Assembly (NCBI GenBank): GCA_022494885.1
Contig: JAGVSM010003594.1
Location: 186,001-250,000 of the forward strand
Source of the DNA: Micrasema longulum
Taxonomy: Eukaryota; Arthropoda; Insecta; Trichoptera; Brachycentridae
Direction: 5' to 3'
DNA: 64,000 nt
Made by a program: the position numbers and the translations under genes. Below the pieces are notes generated by a model. It searched no databases and had not been told where the DNA came from. It worked only from the letters and a program-made list of their open reading frames with translations. This document shows, one piece after another, positions 20,212 through 32,349 of this stretch (position 1 is its first letter; each line of letters begins with the position of its first letter).

Positions 20212-21735
20212 TGAACTTATTAAGGCTTTTTACGCTGTGCCCGTGTCAAGCCATAATAATTAACAATAAAAAATACATGGTAAAATAAATTAAATTAAAT
20301 TATAACGCCATGTGCAATGCAATAAAAAAACATTACAGAAAAACAAGGATTAAAAAATAAATAATTAAATTCCAAAGAATACAATTTTTTTTAAATATTC
20401 AAATATTAATACCAAAATATAGTTCATACAAATTTAGATACATACATAATCAAATATTCAAAATACTAGTATTATAAAAATTAACAAAACAAAAGTATAA
20501 TAGGAAACTAAAGTAGAGTTGATAAAAACAAAATAATAGTATCATTGAAATAAAAAAAAAAATATTAATATAAAAACATAATTGAAATGATAATTGAGAT
20601 ATGGATTCTAGAAACTCACTGTATAATATAGTAAGAAATATAAGTAACAAATAGTATTCCAAATAAGAGTGAGTAGTAGCGAAATTAAAAAATATATAAA
20701 TACATTTGAAAAAACATAAAAATATCAAGATATATAAAAAGCAAATAAAAGTCAAAAGTATGGAATGAAAGAAGATTTGTATTTTTTTGCTAATTGCTTA
20801 TTGCGCTTAACTAAGTTTTATCTAAAAATTAAATTTAATAAAAATTGTTGAACATTAGTTCAAAAATGCGTTATAGTCATTGACATATGATTGATATTAT
20901 TACATACACAAGAGCTAAAACCTTTATTGATACTGAATCCACCTGGTCCAAGAAGAAGTATAAAAATTGAAACATATTTTCTGGCGTTGCCTATAATCTA
21001 GGCGAAATAATTGTATTAAATTTTGTGCGGTAAATTTACCAAGTGTTTTATTTTAAATAAATTCAAAATGTTTTTCCACAAAGTAAATGCTGAAACAATA
21101 AATAATACAAATAAATCTCACCCGCAACAATAAAAGTTTCAGCTCTTTAACTTCACAAACGTCAACAGATGGAAGTGTCAACGGAATTTAGAAGTTTTTA
21201 CTTTTATTTGCTTTTTATATATATTGATAATTTTTATGTTTTTTTTTTTTTTCATTATGTATTTGGCATATGATTTATTGCTCCTATTTCTTATATTTCT
21301 TACTATAGTATCGAGTGAGTTTCTAGAATACATATCTCAATATCATTTCAAGTATGCTTTTATGTATATATTCTTTTTCGGTTGATTTAAATGATACTCT
21401 TATTTTGTTTTTTTTAAATAATACTATATTTTACTATTATTTTGTTGATTTTATTGATATCGCTATTTTGTATATTTGATTATCTGTGATTCTTAATTTG
21501 TATAATTTTATATTTTAAAAATGATTTCTGATTATCTTTTTTGCATTGTATTCTTTGGAATTTGATTATTTATTACATTTACCTTTTTTTTCTAGATTAT
21601 TATTCTACGTCGTAATAATTTGATCTATTTAATTTTACTATGTATTTTTATTGTTATTTATTGTGGCTTGACACGGGCATAGCCTAAAAAGCCTTAATAA
21701 TTTCATAAATACTTCATTTTGTAATTTTTAATGAA
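20212..21735. repeat. Large imperfect inverted repeat
   Basis: Left arm about 20212-20765 and right arm about 21195-21735 are diverged inverted copies. TATTAAGGCTTTTTACGCTG and GTGCCCGTGTCAAGCCATAA on the left match the complement of the right arm ending near 21715. ATTCCAAAGAATACAAT and the CAAATAAAAGT boundary also match. The edges look like non-LTR 3' tails, with TAAATAAATAAATAAA at 21735-21755. The centre (20915-21195) holds family D fragments. Confidence 0.6.
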
Positions 21736-21769
21736 TAAATAAATAAATAAATAAACAAAGTAAAATGGT

Positions 21770-22135
21770 GTGTAAAATTGCCACTTAAACCAGCCAATGA
21801 CAGGTCACATGACCTGTAAATTTGTCCATATTTTTGTAGACAAGAACTGGATTTAATCACACTGGAGTTGTTAAAATTAACATATTACAAAGGCCCAACA
21901 TATTCAGCGCCCTTGAGGTGATTTTCACAAAATGGCGCAATATAAATTATCCAAACATTATTATTGCAAAAGAAAACCTTTTAGGAAAGTTCACCCACAT
22001 CAATAAAGGTTTCAGATCTTTGACTTGATAAACATCAACAGAATCGAAAGAATAGAAAAAATATAAATGTTCAAATATAGGCAGAATGGTGAATGATACA
22101 CAGTGTGTAAAGTGGCCACTTAACCAGTCAATGAC
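21770..22135 (+). repeat. Family D fragments around a CR1 tail
   Basis: Two D pieces (21773-21900 and 21990-22135) are separated by a short CR1 3' end, AGCGCCCTTGAGGTGATTTT through ATGGCGCAATATAAATTATCC (about 21909-21960). Confidence 0.6.
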
Positions 22136-22139
22136 AATA

Positions 22140-22640
22140 AATGAATGTTTTTATAGTATAAATTAATTTGGAAGATGCAATTGAATAAATTAAAATGTAT
22201 TAAATATCAGCAATAGACACCATAATTATAATAATGTTGTTGCCGTTTCTATTTTTTTAACTTTTTACAACTTTATTATTTCACTTTATTTAACTGTTTT
22301 TTTATAATTATTTTATTCTTGTGGTTTTCTTTTGTTGATGAACGTTTGTAAGAAATGGCAATAAATCCGCCATTGGACAGTGTTTACTTTTTATTTATTT
22401 TTTGTTAGTGTTAACATTGTATATATTTTGATTAATAAATATTTTTTAAAATTATTATTATTATTATATATTGTGGAAAAAATCGATAGACAATAAATCT
22501 TTGGCCCATTTAAGTCGATCAAAAAACAGTTTTTATTTATTTGATGACAGGTAAACGCATTAACCAGTACACTACAAGACAAAATTATCACTGGTTAATT
22601 TCCTTTATCAGGATTTTTCAGGATCTGTAACCATAAAATC
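22140..22640. other. AT-rich, nothing recognised
   Basis: No coding or repeat signature beyond A/T tracts. Confidence 0.5.
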
Positions 22641-22870
22641 GAAAAAACTCGTCTTTGGCGTTGGTTCTATTTTACATATTATTAATTTTAACACAGTTTT
22701 TCTTCTAACATTTCTTGATGGAACTGCATTTTAATTTAAAAAGTATAAATACGTATTCAGTTTAATTCCATCAGACTGGTGGGAGAGTCTCTTGTCTAAC
22801 GATGTCAGTCACGAAGAAACTCGGTCACTGGTAAAAATAAAAAATAAAAGTAGGATAATTTAAATACGTA
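22640..22870 (+). mobile_element. PLE tail, class II, degenerate hammerhead
   Basis: 22791-22833 reads GTCTAACGATGTCAGTCACG then AAGAAACTCGGTCACTGGTA. Compared with 37010-37054 the core carries G5 to A, and stem II is weakened. The motif is bracketed by inverted arms (TAAATACGTATT on both sides, at about 22745 and 22860), the same arm-ribozyme-arm layout as at 36946-37105. Confidence 0.6.
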
Positions 22871-22879
22871 TTTTTCATT

Positions 22880-23330
22880 ATTATGAACCAAAAAGAATTA
22901 TGGGTTGAATATGTAAAATAAAATTAATTTTAACTAACGTATACAGCATACATCTTGATATTACGCATCTTAATATGCATCTTTTTTTATTTGAAATTTA
23001 TTGATAAACCCTTAAGGATTATATAATTCAATTTTTAAAAATTATTTATGTATATTTTTTATTCATACTTTGTTGTTGAAAATACTACTTTTTACACCTT
23101 TTGAAAAGGTTCTTTGAGTCTTTTGTTTTGTTTGGACTGGTAGTTTATTGTAACATTATAGTCCCTGATTTATTAGGCTCGATTGTCCTTGTCTCGTTTT
23201 GAAATGTTGTATATGATATTGTTCAGATATTTGTATATTATTTCTATGTTTATTACAATTTTTCACAAGTTCTAGTTATATATGTTCAATGATATCAGTG
23301 GTTAATTATGAATAAATTTTGTATTATTAA
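22880..23330. other. AT-rich, nothing recognised
   Basis: No supportable feature. Confidence 0.5.
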
Positions 23331-23339
23331 TATTTAAAG

Positions 23340-23462
23340 CATTAACTTTGTGTTCAAACATTTTACTAAATGTTGTTAAATATTTGTATATAACCACTTA
23401 CCAACTTTTCTATGTCTACCGGTCTCGAGACGTACCCGTCTCTTCGTTTAATAAATTTTAAT
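23340..23462 (-). mobile_element. PLE tail, class I, degenerate hammerhead
   Basis: Minus strand 23412-23450 reads ACGAAGAGACGGGTACGTCT then CGAGACCGGTAGAC. Stem II and stem III are well kept, but the CTGA of the core is lost and GAAA is GAGA. It ends with the shared TATACAAATATTTAACAAC. Confidence 0.6.
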
Positions 23463-23869
23463 GATTCTATTTGAAAAAATTTATAAACATTTACTTGTTT
23501 AGTTTTTTTAAAGACTATAATATTTTATTAGCTTTGAAATAAAAATTCTTATCTTTTCCAAATAAAAATAATAATAAAAAAACTTTCATCATCAAATGAT
23601 TGCATCAGTTATGTTATCAGCTACGTGTGTGTTCTTTCACAAGTGCAGTAACCTTTCATTGAAAAAACAATTCCTAGATGTGTTATCTCGCATTACTTAG
23701 TGGTTTTTAAATAAAAAAGTGTATGCGTAATTAAAATAAATTAATTATTTTCCTTATCCATGATATTTTTTTAACCCCTGAATGCCTGCATTCATAAACC
23801 AAACTCAAGGCGAGATTAGTGCATTTTTATCTCATATGCAGAGAATGACGAAAGAATGGTAAAGCTGAT

Positions 23870-25195
23870 TATATTTTATTACACATAGCGAGTCTACGGC
23901 GAAAATCTAATGACATTACTAATATGTTCACAATTAAAGCACTATATTGCTCACTGGTCCGTCCTCTTTTAGAATATGCCACCCTGATATGGTTTCCCTT
24001 CTTAGCAAGCCGGATAAATCATATCGAATCGAAATGGAGTCAAACAAACAAACCATCACGCCGTTTCCTCGTAAGGGTAGGCAGAGAGGATAGAACGCCA
24101 CAACACTCTATCTTTGCATACAGATCTCGCTTTCTCTTCATCCATACATCTTTTCATGCACGCGCGACGATTATTCTGACTTTTGACACGTCCATCTTTA
24201 AGTATTTGTTGGATTTGGTCATGCCATATCTTTCTCGGTCTACCCTTTATTTCTGCATCCATCAACATTCGCATTGTAAATATTCCTAGCCGTTCTTTCG
24301 CTGTCCATTCGTCATACATGTCCAAACCAGCGCAGAGCTCCTTTCTTGATTTTGTCGATAATGCTTGTCTCAGCCTTACATAATGTACGGATCTCAACAT
24401 TTGTGCATCTATCGTACATAATTTTACCACACATTCACCTGAGAGATCACATTTCGACAGCATTCAGCCTACTTTCATCCCTGTTTTTCCAAGTCCATAC
24501 TTCGCTCCCATACATCAAGGACGGGACCAGGACTCCGTTGTGAACTGCCAATTTTGCCTCTTGTGACAAACATTTATTTGCCTAGGTCGATTTAAGTGCT
24601 CCGTTTACTCTGTTCCCGGCACTCACCCTCCTTTCAATATTTTTCTCAGTCATTCCATCCCTAGGGATGGTTGCAGAGGATTTACTAGTAAACATTCTTG
24701 CCAGATACACAAATTCCTCTACTTGTTTTACTATAACTCAATTCAGAGTGATTTCACATTTAGTCATACTTTCATTTCTTTCAAAACCATTACATTCGAT
24801 TTATCGACATTCATCAGCAAATCGCTTCTCTTGCATACATCGTAGACCTTTGTTACCAAGAAATGGAGTCAATGTTAAAAATCTCAAGTCTACAAAAACT
24901 TTGAAATAACATTGACTCCATATTTATGTTTAATTAACAAAATAGCATAATTGATCTTTACAGGAACAAATGGCATTCAACGTTCGGATCCGCCGATTAC
25001 GAAATAATAATGTGCTGTTCCTTGTTCAGCATAGCACAAACTATTGCTTGCATGCACCAATGTCCCGATTGTGTCGCACTGTAGACTTGAGACTAGATCT
25101 GGACTTTTTGGTGTTTTTCCACATCAAAACAATCACTAAGAAATACTAGATCTTGTCTTGAGGTAGAAATCATAATTATTTTGCGTTTACCACAG
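23870..25195 (+). pseudogene. Jockey-like RT C-terminus with nested RTE
   Basis: The left part (about 23875-24030) reads FTIKALYCSLVRPLLEYATL then WFPF and RINHIES. This is the conserved LKxLYxxLVRPxLEYAxxxW thumb region. The right part (24860-25190) continues with MESMLKISSLQKL and the diverged equivalents of IDSIxMF and a terminal sequence (AGATCTTGTCTTGAGGTAG) shared with 48.2 and 58.7 kb. An RTE fragment of 816 bp with a 13-bp duplication sits between. Compared with the other copies about 25 codons are missing at the join, so a deletion came before the insertion. The reading frame is destroyed by stops. Confidence 0.7.
24044..24859 (-). pseudogene. Nested RTE-clade 3' fragment
   Basis: Minus-strand frames read LRQALSTKSRKELCAGLDMY, WHDQIQQILKDGRVKSQNNR and SVCKDRVLWRSILSAYPYEE. 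The tail is (GTTT)n read inversely as ACAAACAAACCATCACG. It is flanked by a 13-bp target duplication GAAATGGAGTCAA (24031-24043 and 24860-24872). It is 5'-truncated at the point equal to about 51770 in the longer RTE copy. Frameshifts are frequent, so it is non-functional. Confidence 0.85.
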
Positions 25196-25294
25196 ATCTT
25201 ATTTTAAACTGTTTGTGCAAAACTAATTGCACTTTGTCTGAAGTATGCAGATGCAGGATATGACAAAGATTTATCATAGAAAAAGTTTTCACAG

Positions 25295-25645
25295 TGTTGT
25301 CAATAAGTTCATCTGGAATGCAAAGTTAACCTAGATATTCCGGAGCAGAATTGTGCAGTGACTTATACATAAGCCAACAAAGTTTGTATTCCACCCTCTG
25401 TGGAAAACGTAATTCCCGAAGAAGTAGAGTGATGTGACTGAATGTGGAAAGATTTCAAAAATAAGTCTCGCTGCGGCATTCAATACAGACCGTAGGCGAG
25501 TCATTTTATTCATCGTAGAGCTGCGTAGATACCATAAGAGTAATCAACCCTAGACACTACAAACGCATTTATTAATTGACAAGCGGCATCAACAGGCAAA
25601 TTTTTGCCTCAGCTGGTAAAAGCATTATCTTGTAGTTCTTCTTAT
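25295..25645 (-). pseudogene. CR1-like RT fragment
   Basis: The minus strand holds CQLINAFVVSRVDY-like, MNKMTRLRSVLNAAARLIFE and a YKLCWLM-type block, then YLG/ELCIPDEL-like sequence. This is the same order as the plus-strand CR1 copy at 40249-40955. It lacks the catalytic core and is broken by frameshifts. Confidence 0.7.
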
Positions 25646-25649
25646 TTAG

Positions 25650-26380
25650 GCGTCAAAAGATAGATCAGAATTAAGAAAAAATCCCTAGAGAATATTCCTA
25701 AATAAAGAAATATATAAAACATTCATTTGAGAAAAAGTTAAGAAAGTAATTTAATCACTAAGCAAGACATACGTGTAATTTTAATATGATGAACAGAAAC
25801 AGTGGTTATCAGGTGATCATTTCCTAACCTCAGGTTTCCACACATTTACTTACTCTAGGGAGTTGTTAAAAAAACAATTAAATACAAACATTCTATTTAC
25901 ATTAAACTACCAACAATGAAAAATTATAAATTGTTTCAAACATGTTTTATCATTTTTTTATTAGGCTAGAGGCACTTAGAGGGTTTAGAGTGTGTGAATG
26001 TATTCGTGTGCATGAGATAACCCTGTGTGCGGTTAGTATGCAGTTGGTTACGTCACCAGTGGATGCATAATTATATTATTGAGCATCCTAAATGCAACGA
26101 CGCGACTGCGTTTATGTTTGAATGCTGAAATCACAAGGAGACAAGGGAAGTTCAAATTTAAAGGTCAATATTCGTTTGAAACTTTTGTGCAGTGTACTTA
26201 CTTGGCAAATTTATTGCCGAAGACACGTTGACAATATCCTATTATTTTTTTTACATTTGAGGATACACGTAGAAAACGTAATATAAAGAGAAAAACATAT
26301 AAACCCTCACAGATAGGCAGAAAAGATATAACGAATGTGTAAGGTTGCGTTTGTGTGGGTGCGTAAGTTTAAAATTTCGT
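25650..26380. other. No gene recognised
   Basis: Mixed AT-rich sequence. I see nothing to annotate. Confidence 0.5.
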
Positions 26381-26384
26381 CAAT

Positions 26385-26690
26385 GTTTGAGTATGTCCAA
26401 ATGCTTGCAGACTGGCTGGATTTCTTCCCTAGGGAGATGTTCATATTTAAATTAATTTCAACAAAGAGGGAAAACATTTTTGAGAAGGGAACATGGACGT
26501 ATAGGCATTTACAGGGCTTATGACCTGTCATTGGCTGCGTTAAGTGGCCACTTTACACACTGTGTTACATTCACCATTCTGCCATGTTTGAACATCCACA
26601 TTTCCTCAACCTCTTCCATCTGTTGACTTTTGTGAAGTAAAAGAGCTGAAACCTCTATCACGAAAGTGAGATTCACCAACTTAAATAACT
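26385..26690 (-). repeat. Family D repeat
   Basis: Minus-strand D: GCTTGCAGACTGGCTGGATT (arm), CAGGGCTTATGACCTGTCAT, CCACTTTACACACTGTGT, ACCATTCTGCC and AAAGAGCTGAAACC in the expected order. It is followed by an AAATT-type microsatellite (26690-26715). Confidence 0.75.
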
Positions 26691-26699
26691 CAAATTAAA

Positions 26700-27655
26700 T
26701 TAAATTAAATAGCTCAAACTTAAATATCAAAGCAAAATATTTCTTAAAACTAAAAAAAAACAACTATTTGACGTTTTAACCAAAGTACATTTTTTTTCGT
26801 TTACAGCGGTAGTCAGATGACTGAAGGAACAAATCTTTTTTTCAATACTTAAAAAATTTTTTTTTTTTTTGTTTTTAGGTATTGATAAAACAAATAGGTA
26901 CAAATATTGAATATTACACTCTCAAAAGTTACAAAAAAACTCATTTGGGACAGTGAATAAAAAGAAAGAATTTTTGTAACAATTCATAATTCTTTACGCC
27001 TTCACTTTCAAAAGTTTTAATAAATAAAATATTTTAGTTTCTGGATCAAAGTCTCTCCTGAACATTTTCGAAGATTTCACATGTTTTTCTATAATATATT
27101 TATTTATTTGTTTTTTAATGTACATGGAACGTAGTGCCTTTTACAATACAAAATAAAAATATTGTGTAGAAATAAACACTTCAATACAGTAGATAAAAGA
27201 GGGAAAAAAAGCATAAAAAGTATCCATCTACATAATTTATCACAATGGCTTCATTTAATGAACACGAAATATATTGCGTAAAAAAGTCATTATAAGTAAT
27301 AAAAAAAAACATTACATGGAATTTAAAAATTAAAATGAACGAAAAAAGTTATTTAAAAAAAAAGTACAAAAGATATATCTTTAATCATAACTATTACTCA
27401 ATAAAAAGAACAGGTAAAAATATCTTTAATCATAATTACATTGAACAAAAAAATACAAAATTACGAATTCGAAGTTTAAGGTAAAAAATATTTTTTTTTA
27501 TGTTAAAAATAAGAATAAAAACAAATACGGAAAACATGTTCGCTAAAATATACAAAAACTAGAAAAACAGTAAATGATTTTGTAATAAGTATTCCAAAAT
27601 AAATTACGTTTTTAACTTTAATAAAATTTAAAGAATACGTTTTTAATGGAATAAA
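26700..27655. other. AT-rich, nothing recognised
   Basis: Includes a TTTATTTATTTG run at 27098 with a following stretch that resembles retroelement 3' tails. Otherwise A/T-rich. Confidence 0.45.
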
Positions 27656-27659
27656 TTAT

Positions 27660-27965
27660 ATCGATCACAATTAAAAATATTTGTAGACAGTTGAACCTCC
27701 CTCTCGTTGACGCAAACATCGAGGTATTTGAACTGTGCAGTTTTCAAGGTCCGACCAACTGCAATCAGACAATGCATCAGACGGTCGGTAGATGGAGCCG
27801 GCTAACCAAAACATCGTATCCAGGTGACGTCACATCCGCTCGAAAATCTAAATCTATCTGCGCGGGACAGCGATGCACGCTGATGCATCATCACTCCATA
27901 TCCGCTCCGGAGTTGGAGCATATGGCGTCCACAGGCTGGACGAATTTCATAATCATCATAATCAT
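27660..27965 (-). pseudogene. Non-LTR RT fragment (RTE-like), short
   Basis: Minus strand near 27755-27690 reads TAQFKYLDVCVNEREVQLST, matching the FKYLGxxVNExG thumb motif seen at 6.6 kb. A hairpin (CATATCCGCTCC...GGAGCATATG, about 27898-27925) lies upstream on that strand and matches the hairpin at 6016-6046. The orientation of hairpin and coding differs from that copy, so the piece is rearranged. Confidence 0.45.
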
Positions 27966-28111
27966 ATCCTTATCCACTCCTAGTGGTGCATAGGGCACTA
28001 AGTTGAAACACCAAATGCTGGATACCTCTAAAATGATACGACAGTGAAAATATTTCAGCATAAAACAACCATTTTATTTGATTCAATTTATGTTACAATT
28101 CATTTTATAAG

Positions 28112-28364
28112 TCGGCCTAGCGGTGTAGTGATCAGCGCGTTTGCCTACCATGCAAGGGGTCTCAGGTTCGATTCCCGACATGGCTGACGTGAAATAATTA
28201 TTTCAAAAGGTGCTTTTACTCTGAAATATTTTATAGTCCGCGGACTGGCGCCTGATGCCTAAGACTGATCACCTTACCTTCATGTAAGAAAAATGATCAA
28301 AATACGCTACAATTGGTGTACCAATGCAGTGTCCTATGCACCATTAGGTGCGAAAAATAAATAT
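28112..28364 (+). mobile_element. tRNA-derived SINE, family A, full length
   Basis: Head CGGCCTAGCGGTGTAGTGAT (box A region) with box B GGTTCGATTCC and CCGACATGG. The body is TGAAATATTTTATAGTCCGC, AAGACTGATCACCTTACCTT, TACCAATGCAGTGTCC and ATGCACCATTAGGTGCG, with an AT-rich end. This is the reference copy for family A. Other copies or pieces are at 9549, 14890, 30105, 35936, 39955, 45895, 46230, 49180, 49708, 50755 and 60715. Confidence 0.85.
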
Positions 28365-28384
28365 AATTTATATAATTATAGGGG

Positions 28385-28475
28385 ATTGGGTTGAATTTCG
28401 TACTTGAATCCCATTTTCTAATAGTGAGTCACTTAAAATTCGTCGAAAATGGCCCTTAAAATTAAATATTTTCAT
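28385..28475 (+). mobile_element. SINE family C body fragment
   Basis: TTGAATCCCATTTTCTAATA and GTGAGTCACTTAAAATTCGT match the complement of the body of the 5815-5955 copy. Confidence 0.5.
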
Positions 28476-28517
28476 TGATCATAAGTACGCAAATAATTAT
28501 TTAAAAAAATAAATAAT

Positions 28518-28870
28518 AATAATTACTACTACTACCACCAACACGCCATTTCCTCGTAGGGGTAGGCAGATTGAATGGGCTGCCACAAATGTCTATCCTG
28601 GCATATATTCCTAGCTTCTTCCACTTTCATGCATCTTGTCATACATGCCCTTCGGTTTTGTCTGCTTTTGACATGACCAGACTTAAGTTTTTGGTTTATC
28701 TGATTATGCCACGTCTTCCTTGGTCGTTCTCGTCTAATGTTACCGTTCATTTTTGCCATATATACTCGTTGTACCATTATTTAGTCGTCCATTCGTTCTA
28801 CATGACCAAACCATCTCAGAGACCCTTTTTTAATCTTTTTAGATATACTTGACTAAGATTTACACTCTCG
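28518..28870 (-). pseudogene. RTE-clade 3' end, (GTA)n-tailed subfamily
   Basis: The minus strand ends QPIQSAYPYEEMACW after KSRQNRRACMTRCMKVEEAR and GNIRRERPRKTWHNQINQ. The tail is a GTAGTAGTA run (read inversely 28525-28537), unlike the GTTT tail of the 24- and 51-kb copies. It is the same subfamily as 31596-32045 and 41034-41420. It is 5'-truncated, with a stop where RWFGHV should begin. Confidence 0.8.
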
Positions 28871-29228
28871 CCTGATGATTGTTATATTTTGCATGTATTA
28901 GTTGTAAAATTGTTTTTTTTTCCAAAATATTTTTTTTTCTTAAATGTTTTTTAAGATAATAAAAAAAATGTCGTCATGACATATGACATAATAAAAAGGA
29001 AATAAATATGCTATTTTTAAAGTCTACCGATATTATATTATGTACGTGTGATCCTGGTAGAACTATGAATGCTGTTATCCTTCAAAAGGACGACTGCGCA
29101 TTCCGTCTGCGCAATAAAAAAATCACACTGGTACTATTACTTATTTTTCCCTACAGAACCTCCCACTCAAACACTTCCTGGCTGGTGACCATACTTTTCT
29201 TATTATAAATTATAATTCTTATAACGTA

Positions 29229-29320
29229 AAAGAACCCCTTACGCCCGAACAACGCTTGCAATTTGTAGAGGTTGACTATATAAATCAGTTCGCCAAAAAA
29301 ATTGGGCTCTTCATGAAATA
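29229..29320 (+). pseudogene. Mariner-like transposase N-terminal fragment
   Basis: The frame reads KEPLTPEQRLQFVEVDYINQ then a short run to a stop. L-T-x-EQRLQ-x-V-x-x-Y-x-N is the start of the helix-turn-helix region in mariner-type transposases. Only about 30 residues are visible and no DDE domain follows. Confidence 0.45.
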
Positions 29321-29324
29321 AGAA

Positions 29325-29690
29325 TGAATTTACAGGGTGACAAAGTTTGCGTCAAAAGTATTTCCAGAAACAGTCCCGTAAACTAGCCTCCACGACCCTG
29401 GGTTTTGATGCCATTGGATTACGGGTCCAAATTTTTTTTATTATTTTTTTACTGATAGTATTTCGTTGATTCCAAACATTCAAAATTTTTCTTCTTTTAA
29501 AAAACATGCACTATCCTGGATCTCAACAAAATATATGAACTCTTTTTTTCTATGATTTATTTTGTTGTCCTTTAATAATAAGCAATATTTTTGTGTTTTT
29601 TAAAATATTTTTTATTTCCTTTTTTAATGACTATTAAAAAAAATACCATATTATATTTTGCGGAATGTTTTATTTTTTCTTTCTTATGTT
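29325..29690. other. No gene recognised
   Basis: Unassigned AT-rich sequence. Confidence 0.5.
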
Positions 29691-29699
29691 ATACAAAAA

Positions 29700-29905
29700 T
29701 ATTATAACTGTCCATTATTTATTATAGGAGAAAAAATTCATTAACATTTTCTTGTATACCCACGAACAGGCCATGCTTTTGTGCTATTTGTTTGTTTACT
29801 AGTTTTCTATTAATATGTATTTCATTGATATGTAATTATACTTTTTTTATTACTCTGTTTTTTATTATGTTTATTGTAAAAAAAAAAAATTTTAAAAAAT
29901 ATCCA
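29700..29905 (+). repeat. Dispersed repeat F (copy 1)
   Basis: AAATTCATTAACATTTTCTT, GTATACCCACGAACAGGCCA and the T-rich tail match 38437-38640 in the same orientation. Confidence 0.6.
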
Positions 29906-29929
29906 CAAATTTGAATAAAGGTTTTTCTG

Positions 29930-30335
29930 ATTTCACTGAAATATTAAATAAACCAAAAATTATCTTTTTTTTCACTCTAAATTTAGAATATCCATGTCAC
30001 CAAAAAAACAAATTTAACCATGTCACCATGTTACTAAATAAACACTGGTAAAAACCATGTCATCACGTAAATATAACTAAGTCACTAAAAAAACACTATA
30101 TAACAATGTCACCAATACCGTGCCCTATGAATCATTGGCTGCGGAAAGGGAAAAAGTGACGGTGATGAAATAAAACATAATTAATAGATTTTAATTTTAA
30201 TGTAAGTTTTTTCTGTTTTCACTTGAATCATAGTGACAAAAAAAAAACATTTGTTTTCATACAGTAAATTTAGAATAACCATATCACCAAACAAACAGAT
30301 AAAAGTATGTTACTACGGTAGATGACATGGATAAT
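29930..30335 (+). repeat. Short tandem duplication with SINE A tail
   Basis: Two related blocks (29930-30080 and 30200-30320) share TTTTTTCTGnTTTCACTkAA and TTTAGAATAwCCATrTCACC. Between them 30105-30175 matches the family A SINE end (ACCGTGCCCTATGAATCATT, GCGGAAAGGGAAAAAGTGA). A second SINE A end lies at 30595-30650. Confidence 0.5.
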
Positions 30336-31590
30336 CATGCAGGCTAAGCTATTTAATGGTGGTATTAAGCTCCTTTTGTTTTTTTTATTCTTTGTTAATT
30401 TAATATTTCTGTGTTATTTTATTAATTCTGATTCTACTTTGATTTTTATTATGGAAATCTTTGGTGGAAAAAAGTTAGTCAACTGAATATAATTTTCAGA
30501 TAAATATATATAATAAAACCTTGCATACAACAAAAGCAAGTTACAAATAATTTGCAACTAAAAAAATTTAAAAAAAACCTAGTCACAAAAAAAATACAGT
30601 ACCCTATGCACAAAAAATAGTGACGATGGTGAAATAAAATGTAATTAATGGCGTTTCTTTCAACACCGGGGTAATGGTTACGCCACATGTGCACACATTG
30701 ATATATATTATATATCTTGCACATTTGCTAGGATGAGGCGTTCGGATTTGTTTACTACCTACGGGACCCTGTTTAAGATGTTGCATTTTTCCTACCGTGG
30801 GCACCTATATTGTTCCGGCGCCAGAACAACGACTGATCCACTTATATTGTCACCGCGATCGCAAAACGATATTTTGCCATCAATAAGTATTGAATCTACT
30901 GTGTGTATAATTCGTCAAGTGCCCCTCCTTCCTGACAGCAAGATTGGATCTGATCCTGACTGCGACAGAAGTACTAGCAATAGAGGTGCCAGAACCCAGA
31001 ATATGGTAGGAATTGCAGTCATTGTATTTAGGGTTCTGTAGCAAAGTGAACAAAAGATAACGCATCCCACGAATCAGCAATTTTCGAGCGTGCAACTCCT
31101 AACGGGCAAGTGGCGCGATCATTTTTATTATTATATTATTAAGATTTTAATTTTAAATTTAATTTTAGCTTATTCTATTTTCACTGAAATCATGGCTATG
31201 CCATTCAGTCCTTGCGAGCATAAATGAACTTTCAGCCGCTTCTGAAATGTCACGGCCAGTTATCTCTTCATAGGGGTATAAAACAGTGTTACCTATAAAT
31301 CTGGACTGGTCCTTAGCCTTGGTAGACCAACCACGGCTAATTGTAATTTGTGTAGTCATCCTGATTCGCTAAATAAGGACTCACTCGGCTGATTTAACAG
31401 TCCGCCTCGCGTAAATTCTTTCCGCTAACCTTCAATTTTATACACTTGTAGTGTTTATTGGGTGTTGCATGCAAAATATTGCAGTCAACCCTTTGAATCC
31501 TGAATTAAATCTGACAGTTGTCGAAAATATTTGATGCTTGAAAACAGAAAAGAAAATTATTTTTAAATAATGTTGTGTAGATTTGATTAT
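30335..31590. other. No gene recognised
   Basis: 30720-31100 is GC-richer, with overlapping short ORFs on both strands (66-102 codons), but none resembles a known family. I see no splice or promoter evidence strong enough to call an exon. Confidence 0.45.
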
Positions 31591-31595
31591 TTAGT

Positions 31596-32045
31596 ACTAC
31601 TACTACTACCACCGTCACGCCATTTCCCCGTGCGGGTAGGCAGAGAAAATGCACCACCACACACGTCTATTCTGGCATACATTACTAATTTCTTCCACAT
31701 TCATACATCTTGTCATACATGCCCTTCGGCTCTGTCTGCTTTTGACATGACCAGACTTAAGATTTTGGTTTATCTGATCATGTCACGTCTTCCTTAGTCG
31801 TCTTTGTCTCACGTTACCGTTCATTTTCGCCATTTATACTTGTTTCACCGTTCTTTCGTCGTCCAAACCATCACAGAGACCCTTTCTTAATCTTATCAAT
31901 TATACTTGACTCAGATCTACACTCTTGCAATCCTGTCATACATTGATTTCACACATATTCGTCTAAGAGATCGCATTTCAACCGCGTTCACTTGGCTTTC
32001 ATCCTTCCTCTGCCAGTTTCATGTTTCACTTCCATACATAAGTCT
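31596..32045 (-). pseudogene. RTE-clade 3' end, (GTA)n-tailed subfamily
   Basis: On the minus strand, degenerate versions of KSRQSRRACMTRCMNVEEIS, RWFG and the ESRLNAVEM region can be followed to about 32045. The tail is TACTACTACTACTACCACC in inverse reading (31596-31614). This is the same subfamily as 28518-28870 and 41034-41420. Confidence 0.75.
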
Positions 32046-32349
32046 TTTTACAAAAGTACTATTATCTCAATTTCACTTTTCTATGGCTGGCTGCTTTCTG
32101 CATCACAACGTTCAATTAGAAATCAAAAACCACACATCATTATTTAATTTATTATGGGATAAATAAAATCGCAAAGTTAGTGTTCGTTTGAACATACATA
32201 CGGACTTTAAGGGTTAAGTGGCGTAGAGCACTGCAAACATTCTTTGGAATAACGCTGATTGACAATGTTAAACGCTTTAAAGCTTTGTGAAAAACAACAC
32301 TAGAAAAATATGGTTATACATAGCAATTTTCAGTATTTATGTATATATG

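Noticed and set aside
28112..28190. Possible tRNA gene
   Set aside because: It is the head of SINE family A; the body and end are shared by many copies.
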